A stretch of 35,508 bases of DNA from Petralouisia muris (GTDB lineage Bacteria > Bacillota > Clostridia > Lachnospirales > Lachnospiraceae), in contig NZ_SRYA01000049.1 in the NCBI RefSeq assembly GCF_004793545.1, positions 1-35,508 on the forward strand. Reading direction: 5' to 3'. A program made the position numbers and the translations under genes. Shown piece after piece: positions 24,585 to 33,020 of this stretch. Within the stretch, counting starts at the first letter, position 1. Each line of letters starts with the position of its first letter. Below the pieces are notes generated by a model. It had not been told where the DNA came from and made no database searches. It saw nothing but the letters and a program-made list of their open reading frames with translations.

Positions 24585-26132
24585 TTGTTACTATTAGAAT
24601 TTCTGCTTGCGATGCTGCCGATTCTCTGGCTGATCGCAGCGCTCAGCGGCCTGAAGATGGCTGGGCACAAAGCTTGTGTCATTGCATTTGTCCTTACAGC
24701 GGCATTGGCAGCAGGGTATTGGGGATTAAATGCAATGTGCATTGCGACGGCAGCCCTTGAGGGAGTTTTAAATGCTTTGTGGCCCATCTGCCTTGTGATT
24801 GTAGCGGCATTGTTTACCTATAATCTGACCTTAAAGACTGGCGCTATGGAATCCGTGAAGAAAATGCTGGCGGGAGTTTCCAGAGACAAACGTGTGCTGG
24901 CTTTGATTATCGGATGGGGATTCGGGAATTTCATGGAAGGCATGGCAGGATTCGGAACGGCCGTGGCAATTCCGGCCTCCATGCTGGCGGCAATCGGTCT
25001 TGACCCCATGAGTGCAGTGTTAGGCTGCCTGGTGGTAAATTCCACGCCTACTGCTTTCGGATCTGTAGGCGTACCTACCGTAACTCTTGCATCTGTGACT
25101 GGAACGGAGCTGGTTCCGTTGGCGGGGAGTATTGTGAATATCCAATGTATTCTGACGTTTCTTTCTCCTTTTTTGATGGTCTGCATCTGCGGGAAAGGAG
25201 TTAAGGCGTTAAAGGGCATGATAGGCACTACTCTAGTGGCGGCGGCTTCCTTTACCATTCCCTGGTTTTTTACGGCGCATTTTATTGGACCGGAGCTGCC
25301 GGATATTATCGGTTCTATCTGTTCCCTGGGATGTATGATTGCAGCGGCAAAGATTTTTAATAAGGAACCAGATCCAGAATATGCCATTGAGCTTTCCGGG
25401 GAAACAGAGGGGCAAACATCCATAGGAGCGGCAGAAGGCTTGAAAGCCTGGAGTTCTTTTCTTCTGATTTTCCTGTTCCTGATGGCTACATCTGCCTTAT
25501 GTCCGCCTATACATAACGTCATTGCAGGCATTAAGAGCGCCGTTACCGTATATGCCGGGGAAGGAGGCAACGCTCTTAGCTTCAGTTGGATCAATACTCC
25601 GGGAGTTATGATATTCCTTGCGGCAATAATCGGAGGATGGATTCAGGGGGCGACTTTCCAGAACATGGGCCAGGTATTCTTAGAAACATTGAAAAAATAC
25701 TGGAAAACCATACTTACCATCTGTTCTGTGATGGCAACTGCAAAAATTATGAGCTACAGCGGAATGATTTCCGATATTGCTAAATTCTTAGTGGCTGTTA
25801 CCGGTTCCTTCTATCCCTTGTTTGCTCCGATGATTGGGGCGCTTGGGGCGTTTGTCACAGGCTCGGGAACTTCTACCTGCGTGCTGTTCGGCGGTCTTCA
25901 GAGTGAGACGGCGGCAGCCCTTGACTTAAATCCAACCTGGATGGCGGCGGCAAATGTAATGGGCGCCGGAATCGGCAAGATGATTTGTCCCCAGGGAATT
26001 GCCATTGGAGCAGGGGCAATCAACCAGGTAGGCTCAGAAAGTAAGATTTTAAGTAAAGTGTTCAAATATTTTCTGTTATTTGTGTTTTTGTCAGGAATTA
26101 TTTGCTATGTGGGAGCCCTGTTGGGGTTTTAG
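24585..26132 (+). CDS. lctP: L-lactate permease (LctP family)
   Basis: Proton-coupled uptake of lactate (possibly glycolate) across the cytoplasmic membrane. The ~515 residues carry more than ten hydrophobic segments and family marks: GNFMEGMAGFGTAVAIPASM (~100-120), NSTPTAFGSVGVPTVTLA, FVTGSGTSTCVLFGGLQ and ICPQGIAIGAGA. I prefer the TTG start at 24585 because AAAGGTGG (24569-24576) lies 8 bases before it. The alternative GTG at 24573 lies within this site and would add four residues. It is the first gene of the lactate operon behind a promoter with two operator-like palindromes. Confidence 0.93.
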   Translation: MLLLEFLLAMLPILWLIAALSGLKMAGHKACVIAFVLTAALAAGYWGLNAMCIATAALEGVLNALWPICLVIVAALFTYNLTLKTGAMESVKKMLAGVSRDKRVLALIIGWGFGNFMEGMAGFGTAVAIPASMLAAIGLDPMSAVLGCLVVNSTPTAFGSVGVPTVTLASVTGTELVPLAGSIVNIQCILTFLSPFLMVCICGKGVKALKGMIGTTLVAAASFTIPWFFTAHFIGPELPDIIGSICSLGCMIAAAKIFNKEPDPEYAIELSGETEGQTSIGAAEGLKAWSSFLLIFLFLMATSALCPPIHNVIAGIKSAVTVYAGEGGNALSFSWINTPGVMIFLAAIIGGWIQGATFQNMGQVFLETLKKYWKTILTICSVMATAKIMSYSGMISDIAKFLVAVTGSFYPLFAPMIGALGAFVTGSGTSTCVLFGGLQSETAAALDLNPTWMAAANVMGAGIGKMICPQGIAIGAGAINQVGSESKILSKVFKYFLLFVFLSGIICYVGALLGF

Positions 26133-26244
26133 GCCAGGGAAATCACAGGAATGCCTGACAGGCAGATTTGTTTTATAGAGTAGAAAATAATATAATCCGG
26201 TTCCTGAATACAGCAGGAAAATAAATTTTCAAGGAGGTAACATT

Positions 26245-27657
26245 ATGTACAACCAATTGACGCCAGAAATCGTGGAGCAGCTGAAAACAGTCACAAGTTA
26301 TGTGTTCCAGGGAGAAGACATTAACCCAGACTATGCCAAGGATGAAATGCCCATTTACGGAACTCATATGCCGGATGTGGCAGTTCAGCCCCGTTCTACT
26401 GAAGAAGTTGCGGGGATTATGAAAATCTGCTATGAGAACAATATTCCCGTTACCCCAAGAGGGGCCGGCACCGGCCTGGTGGGAGGGGCAGTGCCGTTGT
26501 ATGGCGGCGTGCTCATTGACATCTCCAAAATGAATAAGATTAAATCCTATGACATGGAAAATTTTGTAGTGGAAATCGAAGCCGGCGTATTGTTAAATGA
26601 TTTGGCAGAAGACTGCCAGGGCAAAGGGATGCTGTATCCGCCGGACCCAGGTGAGAAATTTGCCTGTGTAGGTGGAAATGTGGCAACCAATGCAGGAGGC
26701 ATGCGCGCGGTAAAATACGGAGCGACCCGCGACTATGTAAGGGCAATGACTGTTGTGCTGCCTACCGGGGAAATTACCCGCTTAGGAGCCACCGTATCCA
26801 AGACATCTTCCGGATATTCCCTGCTGAACCTGATGATTGGCTCCGAGGGCACCCTTGGGATTATTACAGAGCTGACTTTAAAGATTATACCTGCGCCCAA
26901 GGCAGCGGCTTCTTTGATTATTCCTTTTGAAGACCTGCATTCCGCACTTGCCACGGTTCCCAAGTTTAAAATGGCCCATATGGACCCCCAGGCCATTGAG
27001 TTTATGGAACGTGAGATTGTGCTGGCGTCGGAGCGTTACATTGGCAAATCTGTATTTCCCCAGGAATTAGAGGGCACTCAAATCGGCGCATATCTTCTGG
27101 TAACCCTGGACGGAAATTCAGAGGATGAAGTAGACGCATTGGTGGAGCAGGCGGCAGAGCTGGTATTGGAAGAAGGAGCCATTGACGTATTGGTGGCAGA
27201 CACTCCTGCCAAGATGAAAGACGCATGGGCTGCCCGTTCTTCTTTCCTGGAAGCGATTATGGAAGAGACAAAGCTGCTGGATGAATGCGATGTAGTAGTT
27301 CCGGTGAATAAGATTGCAGATTATCTGGAATTTGTCAACAAGACGGGAGAAGATTGCGGACTTACCATTAAATCCTTCGGCCATGCCGGAGACGGAAACC
27401 TCCATATTTACCAGTGTTCCAATGATTTGGAGGAGGAAGAGTTCAAGAAACGGGTAGATAAATTCTTTGACATCATTTATAAAGAAGCCACAGACTGCGG
27501 CGGGCTTGTTTCCGGTGAGCACGGCATTGGTTCTGGCAAAGTGAAATATCTGGTGGATTCCGTTGGAGAAACCAATATGGCTGTCATGGAAGGCATCAAA
27601 CGGGTATTTGATCCCAAGATGATTTTAAATCCGGGAAAAGTTTGTTATCGTTTATAA
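26245..27657 (+). CDS. lctD: FAD-linked D-lactate dehydrogenase subunit (GlcD/LctD type)
   Basis: Oxidises lactate to pyruvate with FAD and passes electrons to the electron-transfer flavoprotein encoded next. The 470 residues include a PCMH-type FAD domain (PRGAGTGLVGGAVPLYGG, ~72-89; DPGEKFACVGGNVATNAGGM, ~134-153). The C-terminal FAD-oxidase domain has SFGHAGDGNLHIYQC (~379-393) and SGEHGIGSGK near residue 425. In Acetobacterium woodii the homologous LctD with EtfAB couples lactate oxidation to NAD reduction by electron confurcation using reduced ferredoxin. The same gene set here suggests the same chemistry. A GGAGG precedes ATG 26245. A 112-base gap after lctP holds no obvious terminator. 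Confidence 0.9.
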   Translation: MYNQLTPEIVEQLKTVTSYVFQGEDINPDYAKDEMPIYGTHMPDVAVQPRSTEEVAGIMKICYENNIPVTPRGAGTGLVGGAVPLYGGVLIDISKMNKIKSYDMENFVVEIEAGVLLNDLAEDCQGKGMLYPPDPGEKFACVGGNVATNAGGMRAVKYGATRDYVRAMTVVLPTGEITRLGATVSKTSSGYSLLNLMIGSEGTLGIITELTLKIIPAPKAAASLIIPFEDLHSALATVPKFKMAHMDPQAIEFMEREIVLASERYIGKSVFPQELEGTQIGAYLLVTLDGNSEDEVDALVEQAAELVLEEGAIDVLVADTPAKMKDAWAARSSFLEAIMEETKLLDECDVVVPVNKIADYLEFVNKTGEDCGLTIKSFGHAGDGNLHIYQCSNDLEEEEFKKRVDKFFDIIYKEATDCGGLVSGEHGIGSGKVKYLVDSVGETNMAVMEGIKRVFDPKMILNPGKVCYRL

Positions 27658-27679
27658 AATTATATGAGGAGGAAGCATT

Positions 27680-28483
27680 ATGAATATTTGTGTTTGCATG
27701 AAACAGGTACCTGATACCAATGAAATCAAGGTAGATCCTGAAACTCACACCCTAATCCGCAAAGGCGTTCCCAGCATTGTGAATCCTTTTGATACCTATG
27801 CCCAGGAAGTGGGAGTAAGACTGAAAGAGCAGATGGGCGGCAAGCTGATTGTGATTTCCATGGGGCCTGAGCAGGCCAAGGAAGCTATTAAATCCTGTCT
27901 TGCAGTAGGCGCAGACGGAGGATATCTGATTTCCAGCAGGAGCTTTGGCGGTTCCGATACTCTTGCCACCAGCTATATCCTTTCCGAGGCTATCAAAGCC
28001 ATAGAGGAAAAAGAAGGATTGAAATTTGACTTAATTCTTTGTGGAAAGCAGGCCACAGATGGAGATACTGCCCAGGTAGGGCCGGAAATTGCAGAGCATC
28101 TTGATTTGCCTCAGATTACCTATGCGCTGGATATTGTGGAAAAAGATGGAGAAATTCAGGTAAAACGGGAGCATGATTCTGGCTATGATATGATTTCCAC
28201 CAAGCTTCCCGCAGTGGTAACCGTTGTGAAACTGCCTTATGAGCCCCGTTATCCCACCATTAAGAGCAAAATGGCTGCCAAGAAAAAAGAAGTTCCTGTA
28301 TTGACCGAAGAGGATATTCCGTCCATCAAATTGGAACTGTGCGGATTAAAAGGATCTCCCACAAGGGTGAAAAAAACCTATACGCCCGTCAGGGAAAAAA
28401 CCGGCGTAAAGCTGGCAGGCATGGAACCGAAAGACGCAGCAAACGAAGTAGTGAAATTGCTGGAAGAAGCAAAACTTTTATAA
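27680..28483 (+). CDS. etfB: Electron-transfer flavoprotein beta subunit (lactate-dehydrogenase associated)
   Basis: Partner of EtfA, holding a flavin/nucleotide site and shuttling electrons between the lactate dehydrogenase and NAD or ferredoxin. The 267 residues are full length: MNICVCMKQVPDTNEIKVD at the start, IVNPFDTYAQEVGVRLKE (~34-51), CGKQATDGDTAQVGPEIAEH (~119-138) and KLPAVVTVVKLPYEPRYPTI (~175-194). GAGGAGG lies upstream of ATG 27680. The gene sits 22 bases after lctD and 13 before etfA, which fits a tight Ldh-EtfB-EtfA complex operon. Whether it carries the bifurcating flavin site cannot be settled from sequence by eye. Confidence 0.93.
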   Translation: MNICVCMKQVPDTNEIKVDPETHTLIRKGVPSIVNPFDTYAQEVGVRLKEQMGGKLIVISMGPEQAKEAIKSCLAVGADGGYLISSRSFGGSDTLATSYILSEAIKAIEEKEGLKFDLILCGKQATDGDTAQVGPEIAEHLDLPQITYALDIVEKDGEIQVKREHDSGYDMISTKLPAVVTVVKLPYEPRYPTIKSKMAAKKKEVPVLTEEDIPSIKLELCGLKGSPTRVKKTYTPVREKTGVKLAGMEPKDAANEVVKLLEEAKLL

Positions 28484-28496
28484 GGAGGGGCTTAGC

Positions 28497-29504
28497 ATGG
28501 GCAATCTGAATGATTATAAAAATATATGGGTGTTTATAGAGACAGAATGCGGAAAGGCAAAAAATGTCGGATATGAACTTTTACATGTGGCAAGGCCGCT
28601 GGCAGACCAGAAAGGATGTCCTCTGGTAGCAGTGGTAATTGGCAAGGATATTGAAGGCGCGGCAAAGGACGCCATCTGTTATGGCGCAGATTCTGCCATT
28701 ATCGTAGACGGGCCGGAATATGAATATTACACCACAGACGCATTTACCAAAGCAATGGTAACTTTGGTGGAAAAATATAAACCGGAAACATTGATGATTG
28801 GAGCTACCAACAATGGCCGGGACATGGGACCCAGGGTGTCCTGCCGCCTGAAAACAGGACTGACGGCAGACTGCACCGGCATTGACATTGATGAAGAAAC
28901 TGGAAATATTGCATGGACTCGTCCCACCTTCGGCGGCAATTTAATGGCAACTATTATGTGTCCCGAGCACCGTCCCCAGATGGGAACCGTAAGGCCTGGA
29001 GTATTCAAAAAAGGCGCTTATGAAGAAGGCCGCAGTGGAGAAATTGTAAAAGAAGAGATCCATGTGGCTCCCGAAGAAATCCGCACCACTTTGGCAGAGC
29101 GCGTCAATGAAGTTGCAGAGGCGGTAAATCTGGAAGAAGCAGAAGTGATCGTATCCGGCGGCAGGGGCGTTGGAAGCGCAGAAAACTTTAAGCTTTTGGA
29201 AGATTTGGCTGCAGAGCTGGGAGCAACGGTTGGCTGCAGCAGGGCTGTGGTAGACGCAGGCTGGATGCCTCATGCACATCAGGTAGGGCAGTCCGGCAAA
29301 ACAGTGGCGCCCAAGCTTTACTTTGCCATCGGCATTTCCGGAGCAATTCAGCATCTGGCGGGCATTTCCGGATCAGATACGGTAATTGCAGTAAATAAGG
29401 ACGAGGATGCGCCGATTTTTGACGTGGCGGATTACGGAATTGTAGGAAATTTAAATGAAGTGGTACCGGCGTTGACGGCAGCGTTTAAAGCACGGAAAGC
29501 GTAG
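28497..29504 (+). CDS. etfA: Electron-transfer flavoprotein alpha subunit (lactate-dehydrogenase associated)
   Basis: Binds FAD through its C-terminal domain and forms the heterodimer with EtfB. The N-terminal domain (~1-190) has IWVFIETECGKAKNVGYELL and TLMIGATNNGRDMGPRVSCR. The FAD domain has SGGRGVGSAENF (~219-230), SRAVVDAGWMPHAHQVGQSG and LYFAIGISGAIQHLAGISGS (~275-294). Some Etf alpha subunits have an added N-terminal 4Fe-4S domain; no cysteine cluster of that kind is seen here. AAGGAGGGG precedes ATG 28497. It is followed 18 bases later by the acyl-CoA dehydrogenase gene, a second possible electron donor or acceptor for the same Etf. Confidence 0.94.
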   Translation: MGNLNDYKNIWVFIETECGKAKNVGYELLHVARPLADQKGCPLVAVVIGKDIEGAAKDAICYGADSAIIVDGPEYEYYTTDAFTKAMVTLVEKYKPETLMIGATNNGRDMGPRVSCRLKTGLTADCTGIDIDEETGNIAWTRPTFGGNLMATIMCPEHRPQMGTVRPGVFKKGAYEEGRSGEIVKEEIHVAPEEIRTTLAERVNEVAEAVNLEEAEVIVSGGRGVGSAENFKLLEDLAAELGATVGCSRAVVDAGWMPHAHQVGQSGKTVAPKLYFAIGISGAIQHLAGISGSDTVIAVNKDEDAPIFDVADYGIVGNLNEVVPALTAAFKARKA

Positions 29505-29522
29505 AAGATGGAGGAATAGGTT

Positions 29523-30665
29523 ATGGATTTTAAAAGAGATGAATTACATCAGGACATTCTGGACATGGTACATGATTTTGCGGTAAATGAAGTAAAGCCG
29601 TTGGCAGCAGAAATTGACAAGACAGAAGAATTCCCCATGGAAAATGTAAAGAAAATGGCGGAAATGGGCTTGCTGGGAATTCCGTTCCCGGAAGAGTACG
29701 GCGGAGCCGGCATGGATACTCTGGCCTATATCCAGACCGTAGAGGAATTGAGTAAATACTGCGGAACCACAGGGGTTATCGTGTCTGCACACACTTCCCT
29801 TTGCTGCACCCCCATTTACCAGTTCGGCACCGAAGAGCAGAAGCAGAAATATCTGCCTAAATTATGCTCCGGGGAATGGATCGGCGCATTTGCATTAACT
29901 GAGGCCAACGCTGGAACAGACGCTTCCGGCCAGAAAACTGTTGCGGTAGACAAAGGAGATCATTGGGTATTGAACGGCTCCAAGATTTTCATTACCAATG
30001 CAGGGGTGGCAGATGTGTTTTTTGTGCTGGCTATGACAGATAAATCCCAGGGCACCAAAGGAATTTCCGCATTTATCGTAGAAAAAGGCTTCCCGGGATT
30101 CTCCATCGGCAAGCTGGAAGATAAAATGGGTATCCGGGCGTCATCCACCTGTGAATTGGTTTTTGAGGACTGCATCGTTCCCAAGGAAAATCTGGTTGGG
30201 GAATTGGGCAAAGGATTTAAATATGCCATGATGACCCTGGACGGGGGCCGTGTGGGCATTGCGGCTCAGGCTCTGGGCATTGCAGAAGGCGCTATTGAAG
30301 AAACAGTTAAATATGTCCAGGAAAGAACCCAGTTTGGCCGCCGTATTTCTCAGTTCCAGAATACCCAGTTCGAGCTGGCTCAGATGCAGGCAAATACAGA
30401 AGCTGCCAAACTGCTGGTGTATCAGGCTGCCTGTGCCAAGGATGATCATGAGCCATTCTCCCATAAAGCGGCAATGGCAAAATTAGTAGCTTCCAGAAAT
30501 GCCTCTGACGTAACCCGCCGCTGCCTGCAGCTCTATGGCGGATATGGCTATACCAAGGATTATCCCATTGAGCGTATGATGCGTGACGCCAAGATTACAG
30601 AAATTTATGAAGGAACATCCGAAGTGCAGATGATGGTAATTGCAGGCTGGATGGGCGTAAAATAG
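29523..30665 (+). CDS. Short-chain acyl-CoA dehydrogenase (butyryl-CoA-dehydrogenase type)
   Basis: FAD enzyme interconverting an acyl-CoA and its 2-enoyl-CoA, with Etf as redox partner. The 380 residues are full length. FALTEANAGTDAS (~124-136) and WVLNGSKIFITNAGVADVFF (~149-168) are the FAD and substrate strands, and FGRRISQFQNTQ lies at ~276-287. The catalytic base is E363 in ITEIYEGTSEVQ, the position used by butyryl-CoA dehydrogenases. GGAGG precedes ATG 29523. Its place inside a lactate operon, directly after etfBA and before larA, suggests it works with that Etf, reducing crotonyl-CoA or acryloyl-CoA as an electron sink. The substrate is inferred, not shown. Confidence 0.93.
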   Translation: MDFKRDELHQDILDMVHDFAVNEVKPLAAEIDKTEEFPMENVKKMAEMGLLGIPFPEEYGGAGMDTLAYIQTVEELSKYCGTTGVIVSAHTSLCCTPIYQFGTEEQKQKYLPKLCSGEWIGAFALTEANAGTDASGQKTVAVDKGDHWVLNGSKIFITNAGVADVFFVLAMTDKSQGTKGISAFIVEKGFPGFSIGKLEDKMGIRASSTCELVFEDCIVPKENLVGELGKGFKYAMMTLDGGRVGIAAQALGIAEGAIEETVKYVQERTQFGRRISQFQNTQFELAQMQANTEAAKLLVYQAACAKDDHEPFSHKAAMAKLVASRNASDVTRRCLQLYGGYGYTKDYPIERMMRDAKITEIYEGTSEVQMMVIAGWMGVK

Positions 30666-30683
30666 CATTTCCCATAGAACAGT

Positions 30684-30730
30684 CTTACGAAGCCTTCTGT
30701 AAGGCTTGCGAAACAGAAGGCTTTCGTAAG
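30684..30730 (+). promoter_or_regulatory. 17-bp hairpin in the leader of larA
   Basis: CTTACGAAGCCTTCTGT (30684-30700) and ACAGAAGGCTTTCGTAAG (30713-30730) pair fully apart from one bulged base, with a 12-base loop. No T run follows, and the ribosome site of larA begins a few bases later. It may set relative expression by protecting or processing the mRNA, or act on translation. Confidence 0.6.
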
Positions 30731-30746
30731 AGAAGAGGTGAATTTT

Positions 30747-32030
30747 ATGGATATAAAACTTCCATTTTCCAGAGAGGGCATGATGCTGCATCTGGATGAT
30801 AATTTAGATTATGAGATTCTGGAATCTTCCATTGAATCTATGCCGAAAACAGGGAAAACAGAAGATGAGATGGTGCTTGAAGCCATGGAACATCCCATCG
30901 GTTCTCCCAGACTTTCAGAACTTTCCAGGGGAAAACAGAAAGTAGTCATCATCTGTTCTGACCACACCAGGCCGGTGCCAAGCAAACATATCATTCCTTT
31001 TATGCTGAAGGAAATCCGGGAAGGAAATCCCCAGGCAGACATAACCTTATTGATTGCAACAGGATTCCACCGGGCTACCACCAGGGAAGAGTTGGTTGGC
31101 AAATTCGGGGAAGAAATTGTGGATCAGGAAAAGATTGTGATCCATGACAGCCAGAACATGGATGATATGGTTAATCTGGGAGTCCTTCCCTCTGGCGCGC
31201 CGCTGCTGATTAATAAAATAGCGGTCCAGGCAGATCTTCTGGTGAGCGAAGGATTTATTGAGACACACTTTTTCGCAGGATTTTCCGGAGGACGCAAAAG
31301 CGTCCTGCCCGGCGTATCCAGTGCGGTTACAGTTTTGGGAAACCACTGTTCCGCATTTATAGATTCTCCATACAGCCGTACCGGCATATTGGAGAATAAC
31401 CCTATCCATAGAGACATGGTTGCCGCAAGTAAAATGGCAAACCAAAAGTACATTGTCAACGTGATTATTGACGCTGACAAAAACATAGTGCATGCGGTAG
31501 CCGGCGACGCACTGGAAGCTCATGCAGCCGGCTGCCGGTTCCTCCAGCAGTATTGCCAGGTAATTCCGAAGAAATCTGCGGATATTGCGATTTCCACCAA
31601 CGGCGGTTATCCTTTGGATCAGAACATGTATCAATCTGTAAAAGGCATGACGGCAGCGGAAGCGGTGTCCAAAGAAAACGGCGTGATTATTATGGTATCC
31701 AACTGCGGGGATGGACATGGGGGCGAAGGTTTTTATCAGGCATTAAAAAACTGTGAAAGTCCGACATCGCTGATGGAGGAAATTTTAAAAGTTCCCCAAG
31801 ATGAGACGAAACCGGATCAGTGGGAATATCAGATTCAAAGCCGGATTTTAATTCATCATAAGGTAATTTACGTGATGTGTGAACAATACCGTGCCATGGC
31901 AGAGGAGATGGGGTTTGAAACAGCCTCCGATGTGAATGAGGCATTGGCCCGGGCACTGAAGGAAAAAGGAAAAGACGCTCATATCGCAGTAATCCCAGAC
32001 GGGGTATCTGTCATGGTAAAAGGCATATAA
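30747..32030 (+). CDS. larA: Nickel-pincer lactate racemase
   Basis: Interconverts L- and D-lactate so both isomers can feed the dehydrogenase. The key residues fall at the same numbers as in the Lactobacillus plantarum enzyme when counted from ATG 30747: H108 (GFHR), H174 (ETHFF), K184 (GGRKSVLPG, site of cofactor attachment) and H200 (GNHC). SDHTRPVP near residue 72 is the family N-terminal motif. This numbering and AGAGGTG 6 bases upstream favour ATG 30747 over the in-frame GTG at 30738. The 427-residue length is normal. The cofactor-synthesis genes larB, larC and larE are not in this window and must lie elsewhere. It is the last gene of the lactate operon, and a terminator follows at 32172. 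Confidence 0.94.
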   Translation: MDIKLPFSREGMMLHLDDNLDYEILESSIESMPKTGKTEDEMVLEAMEHPIGSPRLSELSRGKQKVVIICSDHTRPVPSKHIIPFMLKEIREGNPQADITLLIATGFHRATTREELVGKFGEEIVDQEKIVIHDSQNMDDMVNLGVLPSGAPLLINKIAVQADLLVSEGFIETHFFAGFSGGRKSVLPGVSSAVTVLGNHCSAFIDSPYSRTGILENNPIHRDMVAASKMANQKYIVNVIIDADKNIVHAVAGDALEAHAAGCRFLQQYCQVIPKKSADIAISTNGGYPLDQNMYQSVKGMTAAEAVSKENGVIIMVSNCGDGHGGEGFYQALKNCESPTSLMEEILKVPQDETKPDQWEYQIQSRILIHHKVIYVMCEQYRAMAEEMGFETASDVNEALARALKEKGKDAHIAVIPDGVSVMVKGI

Positions 32031-32171
32031 GAATACGGCCGCGGCATATCATTACAGATGCGTAATTGTTTGCCGCAAAAAGTCATGATGCAATTCTGGC
32101 AGAATTAGCATGGGCGATAGTTTGCCGAAAGGTGAATTGTCTGTACATATACATACAACAATATTTTCAGG

Positions 32172-32215
32172 AAAAGCAGGCTGATCGGTGATCCGGTTTG
32201 CCTGCTTTTTCTTTT
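32172..32215 (+). terminator. Terminator of the lactate operon
   Basis: AAAAGCAGGC (32172-32181) pairs with GCCTGCTTTT (32200-32209), followed by TTCTTTT. The 140 bases between larA and this point hold no gene. They include a weak hairpin (GCGGCA...TGCCGC, ~32041-32077) and a TTTGCCG motif present twice. Confidence 0.75.
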
Positions 32216-32217
32216 CC

Positions 32218-32246
32218 TTGCAAATTATCCGGTCTTATACTAAAAT
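32218..32246 (+). promoter_or_regulatory. Promoter of the GntR regulator gene
   Basis: TTGCAA (32218-32223), 17-base spacer, TAAAAT (32241-32246), immediately after the lactate-operon terminator. No ATTGG-N5-CCAAT palindrome was found here, so autoregulation by the same site is not supported. Confidence 0.65.
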
Positions 32247-32285
32247 AAACGTTGTGACGTGAGCGTGCAGAAAAGAGGATTTAGA

Positions 32286-33020
32286 ATGGATCACTCCAGG
32301 TTAGATGGAAAGAAAACATATGAATATGTATTTGACTATTGTTCAGAAAAGATATTATCCGGGGAATTAAGGCTGAATGACAAAATCCCTACCGAACGGG
32401 AGCTTGCGGAGGAGATGGGAGTCAGCCGGAATTCTGTCCGGGAAGTTATGCATATGCTGGAAATTACGGGATTGATTGAGTGCCAGCAGGGAAGCGGCAA
32501 TTACGTCAGATGCGATCCTATGGAATATATGATGAAATCAGTCAATATGGTGATGAAGCTGATGCAGATTGATTATGTTGAAATTTTTCACATTCGGATT
32601 GGTTATGAATATGCCGCAATCCGGCTGGCGATTGAGGTGGCGGAGCAGGAAGAATTAGAAGAGATGAAGGAGATCCTGCTTAAAATGGATCAGCCCATGA
32701 GTTCTAAGGAAAGTGCAAAGCTGGATGTGGAATTTCACCACAAGCTGGTAAGCGCGTCCCATAACCGCATGTTGATTTTGTATAATTCCATGCTGGACAA
32801 TTTAATGGATCAGTTTATAGAGAATTTCCGTACCAAAATTCTGATGAATAAGATGCGTGCGGAAATGCTGAGGCGCTCCCACTGGGCAATCTATCACGCC
32901 CTGATAAACAAGGATTTGGAAATGGCAATCCGGGCGTTTGATAAGCATTTCCGCGTGGTGGGAGATCAGCTGGACAAGTTAATGAAGAACAGGAAGGAGC
33001 AGTCAGAAAATGAAGATTGA
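32286..33020 (+). CDS. GntR-family regulator, FadR/LldR subgroup (probable lactate operon regulator)
   Basis: DNA-binding regulator of 244 residues. The N-terminal winged helix carries GELRLNDKIPTERELAEEMG and SRNSVREVMHMLEITGLIEC, then QGSGNYV. From ~90 an all-helical FCD ligand domain follows (FHIRIGYEYAAIRLAIEVAE; DVEFHHKLVSASHNRMLI; HWAIYHALINKDLEMAIRAF). The histidines of this domain usually bind a metal that helps hold a carboxylate such as lactate. I chose ATG 32286 (AGAGGA 6 bases before) over GTG 32259. It lies beside the lactate operon and is the obvious binder of the two palindromes before lctP. The stop overlaps the next start by 11 bases. Confidence 0.9.
   Translation: MDHSRLDGKKTYEYVFDYCSEKILSGELRLNDKIPTERELAEEMGVSRNSVREVMHMLEITGLIECQQGSGNYVRCDPMEYMMKSVNMVMKLMQIDYVEIFHIRIGYEYAAIRLAIEVAEQEELEEMKEILLKMDQPMSSKESAKLDVEFHHKLVSASHNRMLILYNSMLDNLMDQFIENFRTKILMNKMRAEMLRRSHWAIYHALINKDLEMAIRAFDKHFRVVGDQLDKLMKNRKEQSENED

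Noticed and set aside
24818-25594. 258-codon open frame opposite the lactate permease
   Set aside because: It mirrors the hydrophobic codons of lctP, has a proline-rich and unrecognisable translation, and no start signals.
31047-31718. 223-codon open frame opposite larA
   Set aside because: It is antisense to residues that include the conserved LarA active-site segment; the translation has no recognisable family.
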